From Methanofollis tationis (GTDB lineage Archaea > Halobacteriota > Methanomicrobia > Methanomicrobiales > Methanofollaceae), in assembly GCF_013377755.1 (NCBI RefSeq), contig NZ_JABXWR010000001.1:1251104-1315103 (forward strand): DNA of 64,000 nucleotides, read 5' to 3'. A model generated the notes under the pieces. The model was not told where the DNA came from. It did not search any database and saw only the letters and a list, made by a program, of their open reading frames with translations. The first letter of the stretch is position 1; every line of letters starts with the position of its first letter. A program made the position numbers and the translations under genes. Positions 52,936 to 64,000 of this stretch are shown here, in pieces.

Positions 52936-53243
52936 CCGCTCACCCCGGGTAGACCCCTGCCTGCTACTCTCCTCACCGCTCTGGCGACAGTGTCCTCCCC
53001 GTGCACCGGGCCCGAAGGCCCGGGGACCCCGATCACCACCGGGTAGACCCCGGGGATCTGCGGCCCGGGGATGGCGGCGAGGTATCGGTCGAGCACAAGG
53101 ATCACGCCGATATCTTTCTCTGCGAGTGCTCCTGTCAGTGCGTGTTCGGCCTCCTCTGCATCGGCGCAGGCGACCGCCCGGGCGATACCGCCGGCCCTGC
53201 ATGCCAGTGCCATGGGGCGGTCTCCGATTGCTGTAATCCTCAT
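52932..53243 (-). CDS. atpF: A-type ATP synthase subunit F
   Basis: 103 residues from ATG 53243: MRITAIGDRPMALACRAGGI, then DAEEAEHALTGALAEKDIGVILVLDRYLAAI and YPVVIGVPGPSGPVHGEDTVARAVRRVAG. This is the Rossmann-like small stalk subunit that binds subunit D. Overlaps atpC and atpA by 4 bases each. Confidence 0.94.
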   Translation of the reverse strand: MRITAIGDRPMALACRAGGIARAVACADAEEAEHALTGALAEKDIGVILVLDRYLAAIPGPQIPGVYPVVIGVPGPSGPVHGEDTVARAVRRVAGRGLPGVSG

Positions 53244-54424
53244 GCTTCTGTCTCCTCCACGATGAGCACCCGTTCGATCTCCTCGGTCGGCGCCCCGGCC
53301 GCCACGCCGACGGCGATCGCTCTCATATTCCGCGCCTCGTAGCCGAGTGCGACGAGATGGCGGAGCAGGGGGCCGCTCTCCAGGTGGTACTGGCTGGCGA
53401 TCCCCCGGGCAGCGTCCAGGATGCACCGGTCGAGGGCCGTTTCCAGTGCGGCGGCGTCGCCATCCTGCACCGCCCCGGGAAGGGCGGCGAGATACCGGTG
53501 GTAGCGCGTCCCCTCGACGGCGGCGACCAGGTCGGCGAGGTTTCCCGCCCGTTCGGCATGGAGCAGCCGCTCCCCGGTGACCTCGAAGCCGCCCTCCCTG
53601 ATCAGGTGGCGTGCCGCCGCCTCCCGCCCGGTGCCGGATGCCCTGGCCCGCACGAGGGCGCGGAGATTGGCGGCGTCGACCATTCTGCCGGCGGTCTCCA
53701 CCACCGGCGGCGAGAGAGAGATGTCCACCCCGCGTGCGGCCACGCCCATCTTGGTGAGGGCGGCGGCGAGAGAAAGCGCTGAAAATACGGCGGTGTCTCC
53801 TGCGGCGGCGGCATGGGCGCGGGCGAGGGTGGGGCCGAACGGCGCCTTCGCCATCCTCCTGATCGCCTCCTCCTCGCTCCCGGCATGCGCCGCCTTTCTC
53901 ACGCGCTCGGGCGTGAGGGCCCCGATAGGAACGGCGCGCTCTTCGATGGCGGCGGGGGAGAGGCCGCGCCCCTTCGCCGCCACGATCGCCGCCGCCTCCC
54001 CGGTGCCGATCATCGCCGCGTATGCCACGAAGAAATGTCTGACCCCGTCAGGCACGCTCTCGATCAGGCGCATGACGGCCTCGTAGTGGTGCACCCTGAC
54101 GAGCCGGTCCGCCTCCTGGCCGTCGAGACCCGTACCGGCCGGCATCCGGTGCCCGAGGGCGGCAAACCGTTCGAAGAGGTCGTGGAGATTTCCGGCCTCC
54201 AGCGCCTCCCTCACTCCTTCCCTGCCGATCATGGGGTTGCCGATCGCCCGGACCCGTGCGTCGGGCTGGGCAAAGAGAGCGATGTTCAGGATCATCCTGA
54301 AATAGCCGGCCGACGCCGCCAGGATCACCGCCACCATGACGGCGATGGAGAGCCCGGCGACGAGCATGGCTTTGCCGTTGGCCCCGGAGAGGACGGCGAC
54401 GGCGATCTCCTCAAGGGCGGTCAT
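53240..54424 (-). CDS. atpC: A-type ATP synthase subunit C (rotor adaptor, V0 d-like)
   Basis: 394 residues, somewhat longer than many archaeal homologues (about 330-370) because of an N-terminal membrane-like helix (AMLVAGLSIAVMVAVILAASAGYF, about 18-41). The helical repeats seen are IGNPMIGREGVREALEAGNLHDLFE, YEAVMRLIESVPDGVRHFFVAYAAM, NLRALVRARASGTGREA and HLVALGYEARNMRAIAVGVAAG near the end. It caps the K ring and receives the central stalk. It overlaps atpE by 14 bases. Confidence 0.93.
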   Translation of the reverse strand: MTALEEIAVAVLSGANGKAMLVAGLSIAVMVAVILAASAGYFRMILNIALFAQPDARVRAIGNPMIGREGVREALEAGNLHDLFERFAALGHRMPAGTGLDGQEADRLVRVHHYEAVMRLIESVPDGVRHFFVAYAAMIGTGEAAAIVAAKGRGLSPAAIEERAVPIGALTPERVRKAAHAGSEEEAIRRMAKAPFGPTLARAHAAAAGDTAVFSALSLAAALTKMGVAARGVDISLSPPVVETAGRMVDAANLRALVRARASGTGREAAARHLIREGGFEVTGERLLHAERAGNLADLVAAVEGTRYHRYLAALPGAVQDGDAAALETALDRCILDAARGIASQYHLESGPLLRHLVALGYEARNMRAIAVGVAAGAPTEEIERVLIVEETEA

Positions 54425-55010
54425 GACGATCCTCCCTGAAGAGGATTGCAGCGGTCCTTCCGGTCAGGCCCTCCCGCATCCGTGCGATCCTGGAAGAAAA
54501 ACGCTGGTCGCACCTGGACCGTCCGGCAAGCACAACAACGCCGCCGTCCGGGCCGTCGTCCTTGAGCGGTGCGATGGTGACCCCTTCGATCCGGCTGCAG
54601 GCGACGACGACTGCCCCCCTCTCCTCTTCACGGCAGAGGACGGTGATGGGGCCGCCGCCCACGACCTCGCGCCCTTCGAGGATGAGCCTCCTGAGGACGG
54701 CCGGGTAGTCGTCTGAGTCTTTGAGGGCGGCGATCTGCCGTTCGGCCTCCTCGAAGGCGCGGTCGATGCCCGCCTCCCTGCACGCCCTGAGGCGGGCGCG
54801 GGCCGAGAGGCGCGCCTGTGCGATCTCCTTTCGCCGCTGCCTGGCCGCCTCACGCCTTCCCTCGGCCATGATCTCTGCGGTCTCTCTCTCGGATGCCGCC
54901 CGCCCGTCCCTGAGGATCTGCTCTTCCCCGGCTTCGGCCTCCCTGCGGATCCCCTCCGCCTCCGCGGCGGCGTCGGCGCCGATACGTTCGATGATCTCGT
55001 CCACGCCCAT
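54411..55010 (-). CDS. atpE: A-type ATP synthase subunit E (peripheral stalk)
   Basis: 199 residues from ATG 55010. The N-terminal half is a charged coiled coil (IIERIGADAAAEAEGIRREAEAGEEQILRDGRAASERETAEIM, about 5-47) that pairs with subunit H. The C-terminal globular part contains LLILEGREV-type LRRLILEGREVVGGGPITVLCREEERG, which contacts the head. Length is typical. Six bases separate it from atpK. Confidence 0.94.
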   Translation of the reverse strand: MGVDEIIERIGADAAAEAEGIRREAEAGEEQILRDGRAASERETAEIMAEGRREAARQRRKEIAQARLSARARLRACREAGIDRAFEEAERQIAALKDSDDYPAVLRRLILEGREVVGGGPITVLCREEERGAVVVACSRIEGVTIAPLKDDGPDGGVVVLAGRSRCDQRFSSRIARMREGLTGRTAAILFREDRHDRP

Positions 55011-55016
55011 TCCTGT

Positions 55017-58406
<3,390 letters not shown>

Positions 58407-58414
<8 letters not shown>

Positions 58415-58742
58415 CCGTGCCGGTCTCAACACCGCCGGTCACCTCCCGCACCAGGAAGGCGACGGCGTCGTCGAGGCGTCCGGCCGCCGCCCTCTGGATC
58501 CTCGTCGCCTCCTTCTCCGCCCCAGCCCTGATCCGCTCTGCCTCCTCCGCGGCCCCGGCCCTGGCGGCGGCGACGAGGGCGGCGGCCTCAGCCTCGGCGT
58601 GGCGGCGCTCTGCTGCCGCTGACGCTGCCGCCCGTTCGCGCCCCCGCTCCAGCCTGACGCCGGCCTCTTCCCGCGCCCTGGCGATGCGGGCGAAGGCCTC
58701 CTCTTCAGCCCGCTTCACGAGTTCGATCTCATGGAAGGGCAT
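58407..58742 (-). CDS. atpH: A-type ATP synthase subunit H (peripheral stalk)
   Basis: 111 residues from ATG 58742, almost entirely one Ala/Glu/Arg-rich coiled coil (EIELVKRAEEEAFARIARAREEAGVRLERGRERAAASAAAERRHAEAEAAALV...), the partner of subunit E. First gene of the operon. The C-terminal part has VAFLVREVTGGVE. Low complexity makes sequence matching weak, but position and length fit. Confidence 0.88.
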
Positions 58743-58800
58743 CTCTATAACACCCTAACGAGCCTGAACCGTCAGGTCATTTATGTGTTTCTCTTCGGCT
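58743..58800 (-). promoter_or_regulatory. Promoter region of the A-ATPase operon
   Basis: On the minus strand acataaatgacc (58773-58790 region) is a TATA-like box about 40 bases before the atpH ATG. Between box and ATG lies cctga-accg-tcagg (58763-58776), a perfect 5-bp inverted repeat that could be a small operator or leader hairpin. Confidence 0.45.
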
Positions 58801-58821
58801 CGCACGATATCCGGCGATCTT

Positions 58822-58876
58822 CAATGTGCTACATGATGCAACAATGTATATATTTAGACAACGCCCATGCTATGGT
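58822..58876 (+). promoter_or_regulatory. Promoter of the trp operon
   Basis: tgtatatattt (58845-58855) is a strong TATA box about 27 bases before ATG 58877, predicting a leaderless trpB2 transcript. The hexamer caatgt occurs twice, 20 bases apart (58822-58827 and 58842-58847), on one face of the helix and touching the TATA box, as a regulator's paired sites would. No TGTACA (TrpY-type) box is seen. Confidence 0.5.
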
Positions 58877-60235
58877 ATGCAGACCAAGATCCTCCTCGAC
58901 GAGGATGCAATCCCGAAGGCGTGGTACAATATTCAGGCCGATTTGCCCTCGCCTCTCGACCCGCCGCTCCACCCTGGAACCGGAAAGCCGGTGGTGCCCG
59001 GGGATCTCGCTCCGATCTTTCCGATGGAGTTGATCAGGCAGGAGATGAGCACGCAGCGCTCGATCCCGATCCCGGACGAAGTGCGGGAGATCCTCAGTCT
59101 CTGGAGGCCGAGCCCGCTCTACCGTGCGAGAAGGCTGGAGCAGCACCTCAAGACGCCGGCAAAAATCTACTTCAAGTGGGAAGGTGTCTCCCCGCCGGGC
59201 AGCCACAAGCCCAACACCGCCATCCCGCAGGCCTACTACAACATGAAGGCCGGTGTCGAGCGTCTCGCCACCGAGACCGGGGCCGGGCAGTGGGGCTCGT
59301 CCCTTGCGTTCGCCACCGCTCTCTTCGACATGGAGTGCACTGTCTACATGGTCAGGTCGAGCTATGACCAGAAGCCCTACCGGAAGAGCATGATGCAGGT
59401 CTACGGCGCCGAGTGCTTCCCCTCGCCGAGCCCCCGCACCGCCTCCGGGCGAAAGGTGCTGGCGGAGCATCCCGACACCCCGGGCTCCCTGGGCATCGCC
59501 ATCTCAGAGGCGGTGGAGGACGCTGCAGGACGGTCTGACACCAACTATGCCCTCGGCTCCGTGCTCAACCACGTCTGCCTCCACCAGACGGTGATCGGGC
59601 TCGAGGCCCGCGAGCAGCTGGCGATGGTCGACGAATACCCGGACACCGTCATCGGGTGCGTCGGCGGCGGATCCAACTTCGCCGGGATCGCCTTCCCCTT
59701 TGCCGGGGACAAGATCACCGGGAAGCACCCTGAGACCGAGATCCTGGGCGTCGAACCCACCGCATGCCCGACGATGACGAAAGGGCTCTATGCCTACGAC
59801 TACGGGGATGTGGCCGGCTTAACGCCGCTGATGCGGATGTTCACCCTCGGCCACGACTTCGTCCCGCCGGCGATCCACGCGGGCGGCCTCAGGTACCACG
59901 GGGTCTCGCCCCTCGTGGCAAAACTCATTCATGACGGCGTTGTCGGCGCCTCATCCTACCACCAGAACGAGGTCTTCGAGGCCGCCGTCACCTTTGCGCG
60001 GACCGAGGGGATCATCGTCGCCCCCGAATCAGCCCATGCGGTCAAAGCGGCGATCGACGCCGCCCTCGAGTGCCGGCGCACCGGCGAGGAGCGGGTGATC
60101 CTCTTCAACAACTCCGGCCACGGCAACTTCGACTTCTCCAGCTACGAGGCGTATTTTGCAGGGCGTCTCATCGACTACGAGTACCCGGCCGACCTGATCC
60201 GGGAATCGCTCTCACATCTGCCGAAGGTGGGGTGA
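58877..60235 (+). CDS. trpB: Tryptophan synthase beta chain, TrpB2 type
   Basis: 452 residues from ATG 58877 (58826 is upstream in frame but precedes the TATA box). The long N-terminal part ([23 protein letters not shown]) marks TrpB2. PLP lysine is in [11 protein letters not shown] (about 121), the phosphate loop is [10 protein letters not shown] (about 260), and [13 protein letters not shown] is near the end. TrpB2 enzymes condense indole or serine-derived intermediates and do not form the classical complex with TrpA in the same way. Located first in the operon, 10 bases before trpE; no trpA within the window. Confidence 0.94.
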   Translation: MQTKILLDEDAIPKAWYNIQADLPSPLDPPLHPGTGKPVVPGDLAPIFPMELIRQEMSTQRSIPIPDEVREILSLWRPSPLYRARRLEQHLKTPAKIYFKWEGVSPPGSHKPNTAIPQAYYNMKAGVERLATETGAGQWGSSLAFATALFDMECTVYMVRSSYDQKPYRKSMMQVYGAECFPSPSPRTASGRKVLAEHPDTPGSLGIAISEAVEDAAGRSDTNYALGSVLNHVCLHQTVIGLEAREQLAMVDEYPDTVIGCVGGGSNFAGIAFPFAGDKITGKHPETEILGVEPTACPTMTKGLYAYDYGDVAGLTPLMRMFTLGHDFVPPAIHAGGLRYHGVSPLVAKLIHDGVVGASSYHQNEVFEAAVTFARTEGIIVAPESAHAVKAAIDAALECRRTGEERVILFNNSGHGNFDFSSYEAYFAGRLIDYEYPADLIRESLSHLPKVG

Positions 60236-60245
60236 TGCCGGTGGA

Positions 60246-61751
60246 ATGGATGATGCCTTCACCATAACCCCCTCTTTTGAGGAGTTCTGCGTCACTGCAG
60301 AGCGCCAGGACGGCCCGGTTCTCGTCCCGCTCTGCTGCGAGCACGCCCTCCCTGGAATATCCCCACCCGATCTCTATTCGAGGCTCTGCAAAGGGCGGGG
60401 ATTTCTTCTGGAGTCGATGGAAGGGAGCGAGCGGACCGCACGCTTCTCGGTGATCGGGATCGACCCGGTGCTCTCCCTCTCGCTCGGGGAGGAGGACGTG
60501 ATCCGCGGGGACGAGCCCTATCTCCGGGTCGCCCGCTCGCCCGAAGGATCGACGCCTCTCGAGAAGATGCGTTCGGCCCTGAAGCGGCTTTCCCCGACGC
60601 CTGTCGCCGTCCCGCGCTACGCCTGCGGTTTTGTCGGCTGCTTCACCTACGACCTCGTCCACGACCTCTACCCGCAGGTGAAGCGCCGCCAGGGCAGGTC
60701 CGCCCCGGCGATCAGGTGCATGCTCGTACGGGACACCATCGTCTTCGACCACCTTGAGGGCAGGATGTTCATCGTCTCCCATCTGATCGCGGGCGGGGGC
60801 CGGGAACCGGCCGATGCGTACCAGGAGGGGCAGGAGCGGATCAGGAGGATCGCCTCGGCAGTCGCTGCCCGTGACCGTTCGTCCGCCCCGCCTCCTCTCT
60901 CCATCCCTGGCGCTGTTCCGGTCTTCTCGTCCTCGATGACGCAGGCGGCGTTCGAGGCTGCCGTCGTCAGGGTGAAAGAGGAGATCGCCGCCGGCGAGAT
61001 CTTCCAGGGCGTCGTCTCGCGGCGGATCGACTGCGACTACCCGGCCGATCCGTTTGCGATCTACACCGCCCTGCGGGCGATGAACCCCGGGCCGTACCTG
61101 TACTACCTCGACTTCGGCGGGATGCAGATCGCCGGCGCAAGCCCGGAGATGCTCGTCCGGGTGGAGAAGGGGACGGTGACGACGGTGCCGATCGCCGGCA
61201 CCCGGCCGCGGGGCAAAACACCCGATGAGGACGACCGACTGGGCCGAGAACTCCTCGCCGACGAGAAAGAGCGGGCCGAGCACACGATGCTCGTGGACCT
61301 GGCGAGAAACGATCTCGGCCGGGTCTGCAGGTACGGCTCGGTGCGGCCTGTCTCGTTCATGGACGTCGAGCGATACTCCCATGTCCAGCACATCGTCTCG
61401 GTCGTCGAGGGGAGGCTCGATGACCGCTACGACTGCTTCGACGCCTTCGCTTCCTGTTTTCCCGCAGGGACGGTCTCGGGCGCCCCGAAGATCCGGGCGA
61501 TGCAGATCATCGAGGCGGTGGAACCCTCTCCGCGCGGCGTCTATGCCGGTGCGGTGGGGTATGCGGGCTTTGACGGGAGTCTCGAATGCGCCATTGCGAT
61601 CAGGACGGTGGTCGTAGAGAATGGCACCGCCTCCGTGCAGGTCGGTGCCGGGATCGTCGCCGATTCCGTCCCCGAGAGAGAATGGGAAGAGACAGAAAAC
61701 AAGGCCCGGGCCATGCTCAGGGCGATCGAGATCGGGAGGCAATCGCCATGA
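60246..61751 (+). CDS. trpE: Anthranilate synthase component I
   Basis: 501 residues. Chorismate and ammonia are converted to anthranilate. The feedback region ESMEGSERTARFSVIGIDP (about 54-72) includes the E(S) site for tryptophan inhibition. The chorismate-binding core contains FQGVVSRRIDCDYPADPFAIYTALRAMNPGPYLYYLDFG (about 253-291), GTRPRGKTPDEDDRLGRELLADEKERAEHTMLVDLARND, HIVSVVEGRL and FPAGTVSGAPKIRAMQIIE. Overlaps trpG by 4 bases. Confidence 0.96.
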   Translation: MDDAFTITPSFEEFCVTAERQDGPVLVPLCCEHALPGISPPDLYSRLCKGRGFLLESMEGSERTARFSVIGIDPVLSLSLGEEDVIRGDEPYLRVARSPEGSTPLEKMRSALKRLSPTPVAVPRYACGFVGCFTYDLVHDLYPQVKRRQGRSAPAIRCMLVRDTIVFDHLEGRMFIVSHLIAGGGREPADAYQEGQERIRRIASAVAARDRSSAPPPLSIPGAVPVFSSSMTQAAFEAAVVRVKEEIAAGEIFQGVVSRRIDCDYPADPFAIYTALRAMNPGPYLYYLDFGGMQIAGASPEMLVRVEKGTVTTVPIAGTRPRGKTPDEDDRLGRELLADEKERAEHTMLVDLARNDLGRVCRYGSVRPVSFMDVERYSHVQHIVSVVEGRLDDRYDCFDAFASCFPAGTVSGAPKIRAMQIIEAVEPSPRGVYAGAVGYAGFDGSLECAIAIRTVVVENGTASVQVGAGIVADSVPEREWEETENKARAMLRAIEIGRQSP

Positions 61752-62329
61752 ACGTCATGATCATCGACTGCTACGACAGTTTCACCTTCAACCTCTTCCA
61801 GCAGGTCGGAATGCTCGGAGGCAATCCGGTCGTCGTAAAGAACGACGCCCCGGCATCAGTGCTCCGCGAGATCGAATCCGATCGGATCATCCTCTCGCCC
61901 GGCCCGGGCACTCCTGAGGAGTCAGGGCTCTGTCTCGAAGCGCTCAGGACGGTCTGCCGGGATATCCCGACCCTCGGGGTCTGCCTCGGCCATCAGGCGA
62001 TCTGCACCGCCTTCGGCGGCCGGGTCGTGCGGGCCGATCGGCTGATGCACGGCAAGACCTCACTGATCCGCCATGACGGTCAGGGGATCTTCAGCGGCGT
62101 CGAGAACCCGTTTGTGGCGACGCGCTATCATTCCCTGATCGTCGATCAGGCGAGCCTGCCCGACGCTCTCGCCGTGACGGCGACGAGCCTGGACGACGGC
62201 TACGTGATGGGGGTGCGCCACCAGGACTATCCCGTCGAGGGGATCCAGTTCCACCCGGAGAGCATCCTCTCCAGGGAGGGGGACCGGATCATCGGAAATT
62301 TCCTCTTCAGCCAGGGGGTCGCCCGATGA
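61748..62329 (+). CDS. trpG: Anthranilate synthase component II (glutamine amidotransferase)
   Basis: 193 residues from ATG 61748. CYDSFTFNL (about 8-16), LSPGPGTPEESG (about 49-60), the nucleophile Cys in GVCLGHQAI (about 79-87), His-Glu in IQFHPESILS (about 170-179). Complete triad, so it supplies ammonia to TrpE. Couples to both neighbours by 4-base overlaps. Confidence 0.96.
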   Translation: MNVMIIDCYDSFTFNLFQQVGMLGGNPVVVKNDAPASVLREIESDRIILSPGPGTPEESGLCLEALRTVCRDIPTLGVCLGHQAICTAFGGRVVRADRLMHGKTSLIRHDGQGIFSGVENPFVATRYHSLIVDQASLPDALAVTATSLDDGYVMGVRHQDYPVEGIQFHPESILSREGDRIIGNFLFSQGVAR

Positions 62330-63342
62330 TCGCCGAAGCGATCACGGCGCTGGTCGGTCACCGCGATCTCACGGCCGAAGAGGCCGGTGCGGTGATGCGC
62401 GAGATCCTTGAGGGTGGTGCGACCCAGGCGCAGATCGGGAGTTTTCTCACGGCAATGCGGATGAAAGGCGAGACGGTGCCCGAGATCGCCGGATGCGTGC
62501 AGGCGATGCGGGCGGCTTCGGTCGCCATCGCCCCTCGGGCCGCCTCTCCCCTCGTCGACACCTGCGGCACCGGCGGCGACCGGGCCGGGACCTTCAACAT
62601 CAGCACGGCAGCCGCTTTTGTCGCCGCCGGCGCCGGTGTCCCGGTCGTCAAGCACGGCAACCGGGGCGTATCGAGCGGGTGCGGCTCCGCCGACGTCCTT
62701 GCGGCGCTCGGCATCGACCTCGCTCTCACGCCGGGGCGGGCGCAGGCCGTCCTGGAGGAGATCGGGATCGTCTTCCTCTACGCCCCCACCTACCACCCGG
62801 CCCTCCGCCGGGCGGCCGGGCCCAGGGGCGAGATCGGGATCAGGACGATCTTCAACCTCCTCGGCCCGCTCGCAAATCCTGCCGGCGCACAGGCGCAGCT
62901 CGTCGGGGTGTACGCCCCGGAACTGGTGACGACGGTGGCAGGGGTGCTCAGAGATCTCGGCGTGGAGCGGGCGATGGCCGTCCACGGCGGCGGGCTCGAC
63001 GAGATCAGCACCACGGGGCCGACGACCGTCGCCGAACTGCGGGACGGGACGGTCCTGACCTATGAAGTCCGGTGCGAGGACTTCGGGTTTTGCCCGGCCT
63101 CCCTGCACGACCTGCGGGGCGGGGACGCCGCCGTGAATGCGGCGATCCTCAGGGAGGTGCTGGCCGGGGCCCATGGCCCTGCCCGCGATACCGTTCTCCT
63201 CAATGCCGGAGCGGCGATATATCTCGGCGGAAAGAGCCGGACGCTGATCGACGGCGTCAGCGCTGCGGAACGCTCGATCGACTCGGGAAGGGCGTTCGGG
63301 AAACTCCAATCCCTGGTGCGGGCGAGCGGGGGCGCCCTATGA
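62326..63342 (+). CDS. trpD: Anthranilate phosphoribosyltransferase
   Basis: 338 residues. Transfers phosphoribosyl from PRPP to anthranilate. VDTCGTGGDRAGTFNIST (about 82-99), KHGNRGVSSGCGSADVLAALG (about 111-131), YAPTYHPALR (about 152-161), RTIFNLLGPLANPA (about 172-185). All are canonical. Its stop overlaps the trpC start (ATGA). Confidence 0.96.
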   Translation: MIAEAITALVGHRDLTAEEAGAVMREILEGGATQAQIGSFLTAMRMKGETVPEIAGCVQAMRAASVAIAPRAASPLVDTCGTGGDRAGTFNISTAAAFVAAGAGVPVVKHGNRGVSSGCGSADVLAALGIDLALTPGRAQAVLEEIGIVFLYAPTYHPALRRAAGPRGEIGIRTIFNLLGPLANPAGAQAQLVGVYAPELVTTVAGVLRDLGVERAMAVHGGGLDEISTTGPTTVAELRDGTVLTYEVRCEDFGFCPASLHDLRGGDAAVNAAILREVLAGAHGPARDTVLLNAGAAIYLGGKSRTLIDGVSAAERSIDSGRAFGKLQSLVRASGGAL

Positions 63343-64000
63343 TCCTGGACGAGATCGTCGCCCGCACCCGCCACCGGGTCGCCGCCCTGCGGCCGGTGGA
63401 GGAGATGGATCTTCTTCCCCGGCACCGCACGCACCACAGCCTCTCCGGGGCGATCAGGTCGGCGGGCGAGCACAACGCCATCATCGCCGAGGTGAAATAC
63501 GCCTCGCCCTCCCGCGGGGCGATCCGGCGGTTCGACCCGCCGGAGACTCTCGCCGGAGACCTGATCAGGGGGGGCTGCGTCGCCCTCTCGGTGCTGACCG
63601 AGCCCTTCTATTTCGGCGGGAGCACGGAGAACATCGAGCGTATCAGGCCGGTCGCGGATGTCCCGATCCTCAGGAAGGACTTCATCGTCGACGAGCGGCA
63701 GATATACGAAACGGCCTCACTCGGCGCCGACGCCGTCCTCCTGATCGCCGGGGTGCTCGGCCCGGAACTGGGGGCATTCATCGACCTCTCCTCTGACCTG
63801 GGGCTCGAACCCCTCGTCGAGGTCCACAACGCCGCCGAGGCGAGATCGGCGCTCGCCACCGGGGCCGGGCTGATCGGGATCAACAACCGCGATCTCGCCA
63901 CGATGACGATCGACCTGAACACCACCGTCCGTCTCTCCCCCCTGTTTGCGGGCGAGGAACGGCTTTTGGTCTCGGAGAGCGGTGTCGTCTGGCCCTGCGA
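63339..64000 (+). CDS. trpC: Indole-3-glycerol-phosphate synthase, 3' end outside window
   Basis: From ATG 63339 at least 220 codons are open to the window edge. ILDEIVARTRHRVAALRP, then IIAEVKYASPSRGAIRRFDPPE (about 48-69), LTEPFYFGGSTENI (about 86-99), ILRKDFIVDERQIYETASLGADAVLLIAG (about 109-137), EPLVEVHNAAEA, IGINNRDLATMTIDLNTT and the start of VSESG. Catalytic Lys/Glu residues are present. The family length is about 250, so some 30 codons are missing. trpF, trpA or other trp genes may follow outside. Confidence 0.95.
   Translation, partial: MILDEIVARTRHRVAALRPVEEMDLLPRHRTHHSLSGAIRSAGEHNAIIAEVKYASPSRGAIRRFDPPETLAGDLIRGGCVALSVLTEPFYFGGSTENIERIRPVADVPILRKDFIVDERQIYETASLGADAVLLIAGVLGPELGAFIDLSSDLGLEPLVEVHNAAEARSALATGAGLIGINNRDLATMTIDLNTTVRLSPLFAGEERLLVSESGVVWPC

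Overview
The window is GC-rich archaeal chromosome from a hydrogenotrophic methanogen of the Methanomicrobiales (Methanofollis/Methanoculleus-like; genus not provable here). The indicators are FO synthase (cofH) genes for coenzyme F420, an archaeal DNA polymerase D small subunit, a nine-subunit A-type ATP synthase, archaeal riboflavin synthase (ribC), TrpB2, PGF-pre-PGF/C-terminal-anchor exoproteins, methanogen-style PAS kinases and TATA-box promoters with leaderless starts. Genes are densely packed and often overlap by 4 nt (ATGA/GTGA).

Layout. 1-131: end of an IS256-family element. 0.2-4.3 kb: purA, a Trm112-like zinc protein, a membrane protein, cbiB and pdxS-pdxT. 4.3-10.7 kb: a marC remnant, a REC-PAS-kinase, corA, a membrane pyrophosphatase and polymerase D small subunit. 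10.8-13.8 kb: a DtxR-type regulator and a Zn/Mn ABC transporter with a perfect inverted repeat at its promoter. 13.9-15.6 kb: a DUF3267-type metalloprotease gene split by an IS5-family element. 15.7-18.6 kb: signal peptidase and two tandem cofH genes. 18.7-25.4 kb: hybrid kinase, DUF1805 gene behind a broken hppA fragment, a flavoprotein-DUF123-MBL operon and thiC. 25.5-27.4 kb: a GNAT gene split by an ISH3-family element, downstream of purE. 27.9-31.1 kb: class V aminotransferase, ribC, ribH and a class I aminotransferase. 31-36.4 kb: sensor protein, Yip1 and CARDB-like proteins, methyltransferase. 36.4-40.1 kb: a second metal-type ABC transporter whose binding protein carries a PGF-pre-PGF domain and which is co-transcribed with an FmdE-like protein. 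40.1-46.8 kb: DUF2953/GerW genes, a broken cupin, a broken TrmB regulator, a second IS256 copy with a nonsense mutation and a 331-bp tandem duplication, a divergent CooS-like carbon monoxide dehydrogenase and a cupin. 46.8-49 kb: noncoding stretch with a long hairpin, RNase III-like gene, MoaD remnant, S24e-like and LysE genes. 49.0-58.7 kb: A-ATPase operon HIKECFABD plus a 34-residue membrane ORF. 58.9-64 kb: trpB2-E-G-D-C, running off the window.

Working together: the pyrophosphatase and the A-ATPase (six-hairpin rotor protein) both couple phosphoryl transfer to cation gradients; cofH, ribC and ribH feed deazaflavin and flavin synthesis; thiC, pdxST and cbiB make cofactors. The most notable features are the amount of gene inactivation (two genes cut by insertion sequences and restorable in frame, several with single lesions), the isolated CooS with changed cluster ligands, and the FmdE/PGF transporter locus whose two promoters share a TTAATA-N3/4-TTACTA element.
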